A stretch of 64,000 nucleotides of DNA from Streptosporangiaceae bacterium NEAU-GS5 (lineage in GTDB: Bacteria > Actinomycetota > Actinomycetes > Streptosporangiales > Streptosporangiaceae), in contig JAGFNW010000042.1 of NCBI GenBank assembly GCA_017592665.1, positions 1 to 64,000 on the forward strand, given 5' to 3'. The position numbers were made by a program, and so were the translations under genes. Positions 8,480 to 16,308 of the stretch are shown in pieces (the stretch's first letter is position 1; each line of letters starts with the position of its first letter). The notes beneath the pieces are model-generated. The model saw only the letters and a list, made by a program, of their open reading frames with translations, ran no database searches and had not been told where the DNA came from.

Positions 8480-9832
8480 ATGACGTCAGTGTCGCCGGCC
8501 CGAAGGGTGGCCGCGATCGTGGCGCTCGTCGCGACCGCGGCGGTGGCCACTCTGGTTGTGGTGGTACTCCTCCGGTCCCTGCCTTGGCTGGCGACGGCCA
8601 TCGTGTGCCTGGGCGTGGCGATCGGCGCGAGCGCCCATGCCGTCACCCGAACCGGCGCCCGCCGGGCGGTCGCAGCGGTGGCGGCGATCCTCGCGCTGGT
8701 GACGCCGCCGCTGCTGGTGGCCGTCCACGGCCGGTTGCTGGAGTCGTTGTTCCTGATCGCGCTGATGGCCGTGGCGGGAGCCGCGAGCCGTTACGCGCTG
8801 GGACGCGACATCGCCTCCCTCAAGAGCGGCCCGGCCCCCGGTGTCAGCGTGCCGCCGGCGGCCCGCCCGGTGCTGCTGATAAATCCCAAGTCGGGTGGCG
8901 GCAAGGCCGAACGGTTCCACCTCGTGGAACAGGCTCGCCGGCGCGGCATCGAACCGGTGGTGCTCCAGCCGGGCGACGACCTGCTCCAGCTCGCCGAGCA
9001 GGCCGTCGCGCACGGCGCGGATGTGATCGGCATGGCCGGCGGGGACGGCTCGCAAGCGCTGGTCGCCAGCGTCGCCATGGCCCACGACCTCGGCTTCGTG
9101 TGCATCCCGGCCGGCACACGCAACCACCTCGCCATGGACCTCGGCCTGGATCGCGACAACGTCCCGGGTGCGTTGGACGCTTTCGGTGAAGCTCTCGAAC
9201 GGCGCATCGACCTGGGGCTGGTCAACGATCGGATCTTCGTCAACAACGCCGCCATCGGCGTGTACGCCAAGATCGTGCAGTCTCCCGCGTACCGCGACCG
9301 AAAGGTCGGCACCGCCCTGGATCTGCTGCCCCAGATGCTCGGCCCGGACGCCGTGCCGTTCGACCTGCGGTTCACCGGACCAGACGGGACCGAGCACGAC
9401 TCGGCCCACCTCATCCTGGTCTCCAACGGCCGCTACGAGCTGGGCCTGGCGGAGGGTTTCGGATCCAGACGGCGCATCGACGCCGGCAGCCTCGGCATCG
9501 TCGCGGCCAGGTTGCAGTCAGCCGAGGACTTGGCACCGCTCGGGCGGATGCACCCCTCGGAGCGGCTCCGCCGGCCGCGCGGCTGGTTGGAATGGACCGA
9601 TACACGATTCGAGGTCCGGTCGGGCGGGCCGGTGGAGATCGGCATCGACGGCGAGGCACTGGTGCTGGAGCCACCGATCCGATTCCGGATCGTCCCCGGC
9701 GCGCTGCGGGTACGCATCCCCAAGCACGCTCCCGGCTACTCGCCGGCCGCCGCGGCGCCGGTCCCGGGCCGTTCCACGATCATCGCCCTGCTGCGGACGT
9801 CCGCTGGCCGATCCGTGGCCATCGAGCCGTGA
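8480..9832 (+). CDS. Diacylglycerol/lipid kinase family protein with N-terminal membrane segments
   Basis: A 450-residue protein. The first about 110 residues hold four hydrophobic segments (for example VALVATAAVATLVVVVLL). From about 125 onward is the DAGK/LCB5 catalytic fold, with LLINPKSGGGKAERF as the phosphate-binding strand-loop and MAGGDGSQALV as the GGDG nucleotide motif. The family phosphorylates diacylglycerol, sphingoid bases or related lipids using ATP. ATG at 8480 is preceded by a good ribosome-binding site (AGGAAGGG), so it is chosen over the longer upstream frame. It is divergent from the PAP2 phosphatase, sharing a very short promoter region. Confidence 0.88.
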   Translation: MTSVSPARRVAAIVALVATAAVATLVVVVLLRSLPWLATAIVCLGVAIGASAHAVTRTGARRAVAAVAAILALVTPPLLVAVHGRLLESLFLIALMAVAGAASRYALGRDIASLKSGPAPGVSVPPAARPVLLINPKSGGGKAERFHLVEQARRRGIEPVVLQPGDDLLQLAEQAVAHGADVIGMAGGDGSQALVASVAMAHDLGFVCIPAGTRNHLAMDLGLDRDNVPGALDAFGEALERRIDLGLVNDRIFVNNAAIGVYAKIVQSPAYRDRKVGTALDLLPQMLGPDAVPFDLRFTGPDGTEHDSAHLILVSNGRYELGLAEGFGSRRRIDAGSLGIVAARLQSAEDLAPLGRMHPSERLRRPRGWLEWTDTRFEVRSGGPVEIGIDGEALVLEPPIRFRIVPGALRVRIPKHAPGYSPAAAAPVPGRSTIIALLRTSAGRSVAIEP

Positions 9833-9876
9833 GCGGGAGGCGACGGACGGCGGATGGCGGATGGCAACACCAGAGA

Positions 9877-10326
9877 TCAGCTCGTCTCCGAGCCGCCGCG
9901 TGGCCGAGCCGGGCCGCCAGGCGTCCGTGCCGCGCCCGTCGCGTAGATCGCCTTGGTCAAGTCGAGGATCTCGCTGGACAGCCGGAGCAGCTTCTCGTTC
10001 TGCTGTTCCTCGTCCTGGACCGTCCGCCACTGCTGGTCGGCCAGCACTTGCCGTCTCTCGTCGGCGCGGTTCTGGCTGATCATCACAAAGGTCGACAGGA
10101 AGATGGCTTCCAGGGACACGATCATCGTCAGCAGGCCGAACGGGAAGGCCTCGACCCTGAAGATGATCCACGCAGCGAACCAGACCACATGGATGTACAC
10201 GAACTTCATTGAACCGGCGAACCGTGTGATCTGGTCGGCGACCCGGTTCTCCCATTTCTGCCTGCGCTGTTCGGCGTGCTCGCGCAGCGCCGGGTTGACG
10301 CGTGGGAGCGGCGCCTTTGTGATCAT
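9877..10326 (-). CDS. DUF1003 family membrane protein
   Basis: A 149-residue protein with the DUF1003 pattern: a basic helical N-terminus (NRVADQITRFAGSMKFVYIH), then two membrane segments (VVWFAAWIIFRV and FGLLTMIVSLEAIFLSTFVM) joined by a short loop, the SQNRADERR signature and a cytoplasmic coiled tail. Start at ATG 10324-10326 after a strong GGAGGAGAAG site. The family's function is not established; members recur beside stress-related and transport genes. The last about 20 residues are rich in Gly/Pro/Arg and probably disordered. Confidence 0.88.
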   Translation of the reverse strand: MITKAPLPRVNPALREHAEQRRQKWENRVADQITRFAGSMKFVYIHVVWFAAWIIFRVEAFPFGLLTMIVSLEAIFLSTFVMISQNRADERRQVLADQQWRTVQDEEQQNEKLLRLSSEILDLTKAIYATGAARTPGGPARPRGGSETS

Positions 10327-10409
10327 GCTTCTCCTCCTGGGATCCTGACTCGCGCTCAGCTCCCCAGCCGCGGGTGCGGGCAAGGGAGCTGAGCGATCGA
10401 AGCCGTCGG

Positions 10410-11006
10410 TCAGGCGATGAGCCGCTGTGCCCGCTTACCGGCGTCGCGCAGGGTGAAGGCGGCGAACATCTCGCTCACGCCGTGGCAGATGGCCCACACT
10501 CCGACCAGGGTCACCAGGGTCAGCAGCGACTGCTGCCAGGACCGCACGGCCCACACGCCCAGGACCAGCTCGGCGACCCCGAGCACCAGCGTGGTCCACC
10601 ACCACGCCACCTTCGGCCCGGCCAGCGCGCTGACCAGGTGCATGACGCCGAAGACGATCAGGTACCAGGCCACGAAGACCGACACCACGTACAGGGTGAT
10701 GTCGGGCCATGCGAAGGTGACGATCCCGGCGGCGATCCCGATGATCGCGCCCAGGACGTACAGCCAGCGCCAGTTCTGGGCCCGAGTGGCGATCGCGAGC
10801 TGGGTGAAGCCGCCGAGCAGGAAGGCGACGCCCACCAGCGCGGCCACCGCCGCCAGACTCCCCACCCGGTAGGACAGTACGAACATGCCGTACGCGATCC
10901 AGAAGATCCCCAGCGCCAGGAACCACCACCAGACGGCGGTCACCTCCCGCACACCGGTCCGGACGGAGTCCCGCGGCTCGCCCACGGGGCTCGTGTCGCT
11001 TGTCAT
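10410..11006 (-). CDS. HdeD/DUF308-type membrane protein
   Basis: A 198-residue polytopic membrane protein. Six hydrophobic segments in pairs fit the HdeD (DUF308) family: WWWFLALGIFWIAYGMFVL, SLAAVAALVGVAFLLGGF, LYVLGAIIGIAAGIVTF, LYVVSVFVAWYLIVFGVM, WWWTTLVLGVAELVLGVWAV and LTLVTLVGVWAICHGVSEMF. Escherichia coli HdeD is linked to acid resistance; in actinomycetes the role is undefined. ATG at 11004-11006 follows a GGGAAGG ribosome-binding site. It lies head-to-tail with the DUF1003 gene and a coiled-coil gene, together resembling a small envelope/stress cluster. Confidence 0.85.
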   Translation of the reverse strand: MTSDTSPVGEPRDSVRTGVREVTAVWWWFLALGIFWIAYGMFVLSYRVGSLAAVAALVGVAFLLGGFTQLAIATRAQNWRWLYVLGAIIGIAAGIVTFAWPDITLYVVSVFVAWYLIVFGVMHLVSALAGPKVAWWWTTLVLGVAELVLGVWAVRSWQQSLLTLVTLVGVWAICHGVSEMFAAFTLRDAGKRAQRLIA

Positions 11007-11139
11007 GGCAACCTTCCCTACCGCCCGCAGATCCGCGGGCCCGATATCCGTGTCCCCGATATCCATGTCTACGAGCCCGCCGCGGCGCGCTGCTCATCTC
11101 TGGTGCCGTGGGACGTCATGCCAGCCCGGGCGGCCACGC

Positions 11140-11574
11140 CTAGGAGGACGCCGCGGCCTTGGCGCGCTCGTCGGCGTAGGCGCGGGCGTCAATGGCGTCC
11201 AGCACGGCCAGGCCCGCGTTTTCGGTCGCCCAGTCGGCGAGGTCGAGGGCGTCGAGGGCGTCGGTTTCGGCCCAGTCCGCCTCCCCGGCGGCCGCATTGG
11301 CGTCCAGTTCCCGGTTTCGCTTGTCGATCTTGGCCTTGATGTCGTCTCTCTTGGCCGCAGCATCGGCCTTCATCTGCGCCCACTTGCCGCGCGCGCCCTC
11401 GGCCGCCTCGTCGGCGTGCTGCTGGGCGTTCTTGGCGGCCTGGTCGAGGTCGGCCTGGGTCTGGTCGATGCGCTGTCTCAGCTGCTCACGCGACTCGGTA
11501 GCGGCCGCCTCAACGGCTGATCTGGCCGCCGCGACGCGCTGTTGGAGCGCATCCAGCCGTGCGCGGAAATCCAT
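11140..11574 (-). CDS. Alanine-rich coiled-coil protein
   Basis: A 144-residue soluble, charged, Ala/Glu/Arg/Gln-rich protein (for example RLDALQQRVAAARSAVEA, QRIDQTQADLDQAAKNAQ) predicted by eye to form a long coiled coil over residues 5-100. The acidic, more variable C-terminal third (EADWAETDALDALDLADWA) may fold back. No catalytic motif is visible. Similar small coiled-coil proteins occur widely in actinomycetes as hypothetical proteins. It sits upstream of the HdeD-like and DUF1003 genes on the same strand with gaps above 100 bases, so co-transcription is uncertain. Confidence 0.65.
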   Translation of the reverse strand: MDFRARLDALQQRVAAARSAVEAAATESREQLRQRIDQTQADLDQAAKNAQQHADEAAEGARGKWAQMKADAAAKRDDIKAKIDKRNRELDANAAAGEADWAETDALDALDLADWATENAGLAVLDAIDARAYADERAKAAASS

Positions 11575-11822
11575 GATTCCTCCCTGGATCAGTGGTTACC
11601 CGTCGAAGCTGCTCCTCCGGGTCGAAGCTGCTCTTCCGGGGGGATCGCCCCTACCGAAACCATCCGCAGCCTCTGAGCTCCAGCCTCGTCAAGAACTGGT
11701 GTGGCGTCATTCCAGACAGCACCGGTCTGCCCGCCCCGCCTGCCGGAATCCTGGGCTACCGGCTACCTGCAAAGCCGTTCCGGCATGGGCGGCGCGGCCG
11801 CCCGCAAATGCGTCGCGCACTG

Positions 11823-12486
11823 CTACGCGGTGGCGTTGGGAAGAAGCCTGTCGAGCTCGGGCAGGGAGCGTTGACAGATTTGGTGGGGCCTCGTCGGCGG
11901 GATGCCGAAGGCGCGCAGGAGGTCTTCGGTGATCTGGTCGGTGGCCGGGGCGTCGTAACGGTCGGGCTGGGTGTGGAGCAGGTGGCCGAGGCATAGTGAG
12001 GTGCCTGCCGCCATGGCGAATGCCAGTTCGGGTCGTTCACGGTGAAACGCCCGGCGTGGATGCCGGCGTGGATGCCGGCGTGGATGCCGGTGTGGATGCC
12101 GGTGTGGATGCCGGTGTGGATGTCGCGTCGGGTGCGCGGGGCAAGACCGTGCTCGGAGGCGGCGATGGCCGGGCCGGTGTTGAGCAAGACTTTGCTGAGC
12201 TGGGGAGCGGCGGCGGTGCAGGCGTCCGGTCGGCCCGAAGCTGCAGGCGAAAACCTCGGCCGGGTCGTCCATGCAGCGCAGGTCAGCTCATCCAGTGCCG
12301 CGCCGTGCGTTCCAGGGCGCCTTCCACGGCCGCCGTGAACAGGTCGTCCTTGCTGGTGAAGTGGTTGTAGAACGAGCCCATGTCCACGTCCACGTCGGCG
12401 GCCTGGGTGAGCTCCATGATCGCCACGTGGTCTTGCCGTCGGCGATGAAGGTCTGTCCCCAGCATTGGGATAATTCCCTCATACAT
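11823..12486 (-). pseudogene. Broken TetR-family regulator (left copy of an inverted duplication)
   Basis: Three reading frames together rebuild a TetR-like protein close to the one at 15181-15823. An N-terminal piece ends in DVDMGSFYNHFTSKDDLF (the recognition-helix region), a middle piece has NTGPAIAASEHGLAPRTRRD, and a C-terminal piece has AGTSLCLGHLLHTQPDRYDA and ATDQITEDLLRAFGIPP. Frameshifts separate the pieces, and a 12-bp tandem repeat (12053-12124) is expanded in the middle. The first part of the DNA-binding domain is not clearly recoverable. It should not make a working repressor unless ribosomes or sequencing errors restore the frame. Confidence 0.75.
12053..12124. repeat. 12-bp tandem repeat, about six units
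   Basis: Unit GGYGTGGATGCC (Y is C in the first three units, T in the last three). On the minus strand, in one frame, it encodes Ile-His-Thr/Ala-Gly repeated six times. The paralogue at 15181-15823 has a single non-repeated stretch (AIRAG) at this place, so the array is an expansion inside the pseudogene, probably by slippage. Confidence 0.85.
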
Positions 12487-12864
12487 AATGATACTTCCTT
12501 TATTAGTTTATAGATGACAATATTGTGAATATCGGCACAAAATATCATATATGGGTAGGCTTGAGGGTTTGGTAGCGTGGCGCTCCATATGTGCGCCGCC
12601 GCGCTGGGATCGTCACGGGTACGGCCATGCCTTCTGAGGTGCGGTGCCCGGAGCGGCCTGTGTGCCGACCCGGCATTAGGGCCGGGCTGCCGATCGTGCT
12701 GCACGCGGCCGTTGCATCTTCCACCATGACCAGGCCGGACCTCCTCCCGTCCGGACCGGCGCCACCTGGACAGCCATCGGGCGCGCATCACCGTGGTTAA
12801 GGCAACCCAACGGGGAGCGTCCGCACATCCCACCAATCCGTCAGATCGGGGAGGAAGATCCATC
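12481..12864. promoter_or_regulatory. AT-rich intergenic patch between TetR remnant and membrane gene
   Basis: About 80 bases (12481-12558) are strikingly AT-rich against the GC-rich surroundings, with runs such as TTTATTAGTTTATAG and AATATTGTGAATAT. The patch lies between the divergent TetR remnant and the membrane-protein gene at 12865, so it is a plausible promoter/operator region. The remaining 300 bases hold no gene I can support. No -10/-35 pair is assigned. Confidence 0.35.
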
Positions 12865-13443
12865 ATGCCAATCTCCGACACCACCGCGGTAAGTCCCGAG
12901 CACGCGGTCAAGGCGCTGCTGAGCGAATACGACGCGCTGAAGGCGGAGGAGCGGCAGCGGATCAGCGTCCGCGGCCAATTGCTGTACGCCACGCTCACCG
13001 CGGTCGCCGGCATCTGCACCGTCACCGCGACCGTCGGCCGGCCGGAGTTGCTGTTGCTGCTGCCGCTGGCCACCACGGTGCTGGGCTGGGCCTATGTCAC
13101 CAACGAGCACAAGATCACCGCCATCGGCGGGTACGTCCACGGCCGGCTGGCGCCGCACCTGCTCGGCCTCGTCGACGACGGCTCCAGGGACATCGACCTT
13201 TTCACGTGGGAGAAATATCGTCGCGAAGATCCACTCCGCCGCTCTCGCAAGCGGCTACAGCTGGCGGCGGACCTGGTCGCGTTCTGCGTGCCCCCACTGA
13301 CCGCCCTCGGACTGCTCTTGCTGCTGGGCCCGCACACCCCACCAGTCCTGATCGGCGTGGGCGCCGCACTGTCCGCGGTGACGGTCTTGGCCGCTCAGAT
13401 CATCCGCTACGCGGACCCAGCCGGTCCCGTACCGCCGACATGA
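12865..13443 (+). CDS. Actinobacterial four-segment membrane protein (right-facing duplicate)
   Basis: A 192-residue protein. A charged N-terminal helix (YDALKAEERQR) precedes two membrane segments (LLYATLTAVAGICTVTATVG and LLLLLPLATTVLGWAYV); a central cytoplasmic stretch (DIDLFTWEKYRREDPLRRS) follows; then two more membrane segments (LAADLVAFCVPPLTALGLLL and VLIGVGAALSAVTVLAAQII) end in RYADPAG. Proteins of this layout recur in actinomycetes as uncharacterised integral membrane proteins. ATG at 12865 follows GAGGAAG, which sets the start. The layout loosely recalls SLATT-type 2TM effectors, but I do not claim that family. A paralogue of the same length, about 80% identical, lies in inverted orientation at 14024-14602. 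Confidence 0.75.
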   Translation: MPISDTTAVSPEHAVKALLSEYDALKAEERQRISVRGQLLYATLTAVAGICTVTATVGRPELLLLLPLATTVLGWAYVTNEHKITAIGGYVHGRLAPHLLGLVDDGSRDIDLFTWEKYRREDPLRRSRKRLQLAADLVAFCVPPLTALGLLLLLGPHTPPVLIGVGAALSAVTVLAAQIIRYADPAGPVPPT

Positions 13444-14023
13444 TCGCGGACGGGTGAGCTCAAATGGGTAGGCGCGCAAGCGCGAGGGCGGTGTGGATGT
13501 CGCCTGTCCACAGGGCCGCGGCTCGGCCCGCACATGCTCGACGAAGTCCCGTTCCCGCGGATCGGCGGGATCGAAGTAACCTGAGAGGTCCGGCAGCCAG
13601 TTGACGTCCGCGTCCGGGGGCGTCTTGGCACCGTTCGCCGGCCCGGCGCCGTTGGAGCTGGTCCACAACACCCGCAAGCACGTGTCGGATGACTTCTTGC
13701 CGACGTCTCCGGCACCAACGGCATAGCCGGAGCGTGCGACGCCATCCTCGTACTTCCAACAACCCGTACCACCTTTCGACCCCGCGCCACCTCGGGTGCC
13801 GCTTCGCGCTCGACACCGGCCGGCTCGGTGGAATCGTGCTCAAGCGTCCCGCCGGCGCCCCGCCACCGGTCCTGCTTCCGCGCCTTCGCCGTGAACTGCG
13901 TCAGGGCGACGCGGGGCAGACCAGTGAAGCCGTGCTGCTGGACCTCCCGATCGTGCGCGAGATCCGCCCCGGCGCGCTGCAGGGTTAGGTTGCCCCGCCC
14001 CAGGAGATGGGTACGGCCTGCGA
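13444..14023. other. Spacer at the axis of the inverted duplication, gene fragments only
   Basis: No intact gene is supported. Minus-strand codons between about 13690 and 13450 (LPDLSGYFDPADPRERDFVE) and plus-strand codons between about 13790 and 13988 (LLDLPIVREIRPGALQG, stop) look gene-like but have no recognisable family and no complete start-to-stop unit. The symmetry point of the flanking membrane-protein genes falls near 13733. Confidence 0.4.
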
Positions 14024-14602
14024 TCAGGTCCGCTGTCCTGGACCAGCGGTTTCGGCGTAGCGGATGATCTGAGCGGCCAAGACCGTCACCGCGGTCAGCG
14101 CGGCGGCCGAGCCGATCAGGACTGGTGGGGTGTGCGGGCCCAGCAGCCAGAGCAGTGCGAGGGCGGTCAGTGGGGGCGCGCAGAACGCGACCAGGTCCGC
14201 CGCGAGTTGCAGCCGCTGTCGAGAGCAGCGGAGTGGATCCTCGCGGTGGTACTGCTCCCACGTGAATATGTCGATGCCACTGGAGCAGTCCTCGAGCCGG
14301 CCGAGCAGGTGCGGCGCCAGCCGGCAGCGGACGTACCCGCCGATGACGGCGATCTTGTGATCGTTGGTGACGTAGGTCCAGCCAAGAACCGTGGTGGCCA
14401 GCGGTAGCAGCAACAGCAGCTCCAGCCGGCCGACGGTCGCGGTGACGGTGGCGATGCCGGCGACAGCGGTGAGCGTCGCGTACAGCACCTGGCCGCGTAC
14501 GCCGACCCGCTGCCGCTCCTCCGCCTTGAGGGCGTCGTATTCGCTGAGCAGCGCGGTGACCGCATGATCGGGACTTACCGCGGTGGTGTCGGAGATTGGC
14601 AT
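14024..14602 (-). CDS. Actinobacterial four-segment membrane protein (left-facing duplicate)
   Basis: A 192-residue paralogue of the protein at 12865-13443, identical in length and layout (MPISDTTAVSPDHAVTALLS at the start, QIIRYAETAG near the end), with about 36 substitutions and no gap. The start is placed at the equivalent ATG (14600-14602), although the ribosome-binding site here is weak (AGATAGATCCC). Most substitutions are conservative and both reading frames are intact, which suggests both copies have been kept under selection for some time. Function unknown; see the partner entry for membrane topology. Confidence 0.75.
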   Translation of the reverse strand: MPISDTTAVSPDHAVTALLSEYDALKAEERQRVGVRGQVLYATLTAVAGIATVTATVGRLELLLLLPLATTVLGWTYVTNDHKIAVIGGYVRCRLAPHLLGRLEDCSSGIDIFTWEQYHREDPLRCSRQRLQLAADLVAFCAPPLTALALLWLLGPHTPPVLIGSAAALTAVTVLAAQIIRYAETAGPGQRT

Positions 14603-14753
14603 GATGGGATCTATCTGCTTCGGGCAATCTCGTGCTGACATCTGAGATTGCGGCGTACGCCGCGGGCGGCGGGTCGTGGGTGCGGACGGTGGTGCGGACG
14701 GTGGTGCGGACGGGCCGGCGCTGCACCCGGTCGGGGCCGGCACGCCCGGCGCC

Positions 14754-14981
14754 TCACGAAGCCGGGCGAAGGGCGCGCCGGCGGCGGCGCTCGGTGCTGG
14801 GCCGATTCTCGGCAGTGGTGGTGGCCGTCGGCTTGTAGGCGATCTCAGGCTGCATGCCGACGATCAGCACGTGGTCTGCCTTCTGCGCCGCGATCGCGGC
14901 TGAGTCCGCCGTGGCGGCCGGAACTCCGGGGCTGAAGGCGATAACGGCGGCCGTGAGCGTTGAGACGATCCTGGTGATCAT
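14754..14981 (-). CDS. Small secreted protein
   Basis: A 75-residue product with a clear signal peptide: MITRIVSTLTAAVIAFSPGV followed by a likely cleavage around PAATADS, then a short polar mature part ending in a very basic tail (ERRRRRALRP). ATG 14979-14981 is preceded by GGGAGAGAAATC. It lies between the membrane-protein duplicate and the right-hand TetR remnant and has no counterpart in the left arm of the inverted duplication. No family recognised. The mature domain is very short, so it may be a peptide or a decayed gene. Confidence 0.5.
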   Translation of the reverse strand: MITRIVSTLTAAVIAFSPGVPAATADSAAIAAQKADHVLIVGMQPEIAYKPTATTTAENRPSTERRRRRALRPAS

Positions 14982-15121
14982 GATTTCTCTCCCTGCGTGG
15001 GTCCCTGAGTCGGGCTTCACATATGACGACCTCTTCCAGTTATGGCGATATCGTCACTTATGAACGCTATCGTCACTTTTGTAATGGGTCGGCAAAGAAA
15101 GGGTGAGCATTCCGTCAGTTC

Positions 15122-15154
15122 TGATGAAGTGTTCTACAGTGGAGCACGTCATCA
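15122..15154. promoter_or_regulatory. Inverted repeat upstream of TetR gene, possible operator
   Basis: TGATGAAGTG and CACGTCATCA form 10-bp arms with one mismatch, 13 bases apart, ending 26 bases before the TetR ATG at 15181. TetR-family genes are often autoregulated through such sites. Two direct TATCGTCACT repeats lie further upstream (around 15048 and 15067). The operator role is inferred from position and symmetry only. Confidence 0.4.
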
Positions 15155-15180
15155 GGAACGGCTATCGGAGGGAGGACAGA

Positions 15181-15823
15181 TGGCCGACGTCGTACGAAGC
15201 CGCCTGGATCGGCGCAAGGCGCGGACCCGGGCCGCTCTCATCCACGCAGCGCAGACCTTCATCGCCGATGCCAAGACCAACGTGGCGATCCTGGACATCA
15301 CCCAGACCGCCGACGTGGGATGGGCTCGTTCTACAACCACTTCTCCAGCAAGGACGAACTCTTCCAAGCGGCGGTGGAGGACGCCCTCGACCAGCACGGC
15401 GCCGCTCTGGATGAGGTGACCCGCGGCATTGACGACCCGGCCGAGGTCTTCGCCCACAGCTTCCGGCTGACCGGGCGCCTGCACCGCCGTCAGCCGCAGC
15501 TCAGCAAAGTCCTCCTCAACAACGGCGTGGACCTGGCCACCTCAGAGAACGGCCTCGCTCCCCGCACCCGGCGCGACATCCAGGCAGCCATCCGAGCCGG
15601 GCGCTTCACCGCGAGCGACTCAGAACTCGCACTCGTGATAGCCGCGGGCGCCGCACTATGCCTTGGTCAACTGCTCCACACCGAGCCAGATCGCGACGAC
15701 GCCGAGGCCACCGACCAGATCGCCGAAGACCTGCTGCGCACATTCGGCGTCCCGGCCGACGAGGCCCGAGAAATCTGCCGGCGTCCCCTACCGGAGCTGC
15801 GTTGCTTCCTGTCCAATCGCTGA
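15181..15823 (+). pseudogene. TetR-family regulator with a single frameshift (right copy)
   Basis: The N-terminal frame begins MADVVRSRLDRRKARTRAAL with a GGGAGGACAG ribosome-binding site and runs through a helix-turn-helix (AAQTFIADAKTNVAILDITQ). At about 15318 one base appears missing: the sequence reads GTGGGATGGGC where a codon such as GGC before ATG is expected. The frame starting at 15320 continues with MGSFYNHFSSKDELFQAA and the ligand-binding domain through RRPLPELRCFLSNR. With one base restored the protein would be about 214 residues, normal for TetR. It may be a recent mutation or a sequencing error. It sits 270 bases upstream of the P450 operon, so a former regulatory link is possible. 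Confidence 0.8.
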
Positions 15824-16092
15824 TACGCGGTGCGGCTCCGAGATAGCGCCACACTCGACATGGCGCAGGTTTTCCCTGGTTGAGGTTGTGGTCATGGCGG
15901 CGTGCCACGAAAAATCATGATGTATCGGGTCGGCCAGACCGCATCTTGGGGCCGGCGCCCAGGGGTATGGACCGGATCCCCGGGCCGTGACGGGGCCGTC
16001 CATCCGGGTCACCTGGTGGAGGGCCGGCTGACCGCCGGATGACCGCGTCAATGGTCGCTGTGGGCATGGTGGATGCGGAGTGAGGGGGGCCT

Positions 16093-16308
16093 GTGCATAT
16101 CGTCGTGGACCTGAATCGATGCCAGGGATACGCGCAGTGCGTGTTTCTGGCCCACCAGATCTTCAGACTGAGTGGGGATGAGGCGCTCACCTACGAGCCG
16201 AACCCCGACGATGCGCGGCGTCTGCAGGTTCAGCGAGCGGCCGCGGCCTGCCCGGTCCAGGCGATCATGATCGACCGCCAGGACGACGCGGAGCGAGGTG
16301 CGGCATGA
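16093..16308 (+). CDS. [3Fe-4S]-type ferredoxin
   Basis: A 71-residue small ferredoxin. Cluster ligands are readable as C10, C16 (CQGYAQC) and C53 (AACPVQAI). The position that would be a fourth cysteine in a [4Fe-4S] ferredoxin is tyrosine (Y13), which fits the three-iron ferredoxins that serve actinobacterial P450s. GTG at 16093 follows a GAGGGGGG ribosome-binding site. Its stop codon overlaps the ATG of the reductase (ATGA), indicating translational coupling. It probably carries electrons from the reductase at 16305 to the P450 at 17755. Confidence 0.92.
   Translation: MHIVVDLNRCQGYAQCVFLAHQIFRLSGDEALTYEPNPDDARRLQVQRAAAACPVQAIMIDRQDDAERGAA

Noticed and set aside
12053-12124. Tandem repeat considered as a CRISPR array
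   Set aside because: Units are 12 bases, contiguous, with no spacers and no cas genes nearby.
13407-14726. A 439-codon minus-strand open frame
   Set aside because: It is the out-of-frame shadow of the membrane-protein gene at 14024-14602 plus spacer; its composition (Arg/Pro/Thr runs) is typical of GC-rich shadow frames.
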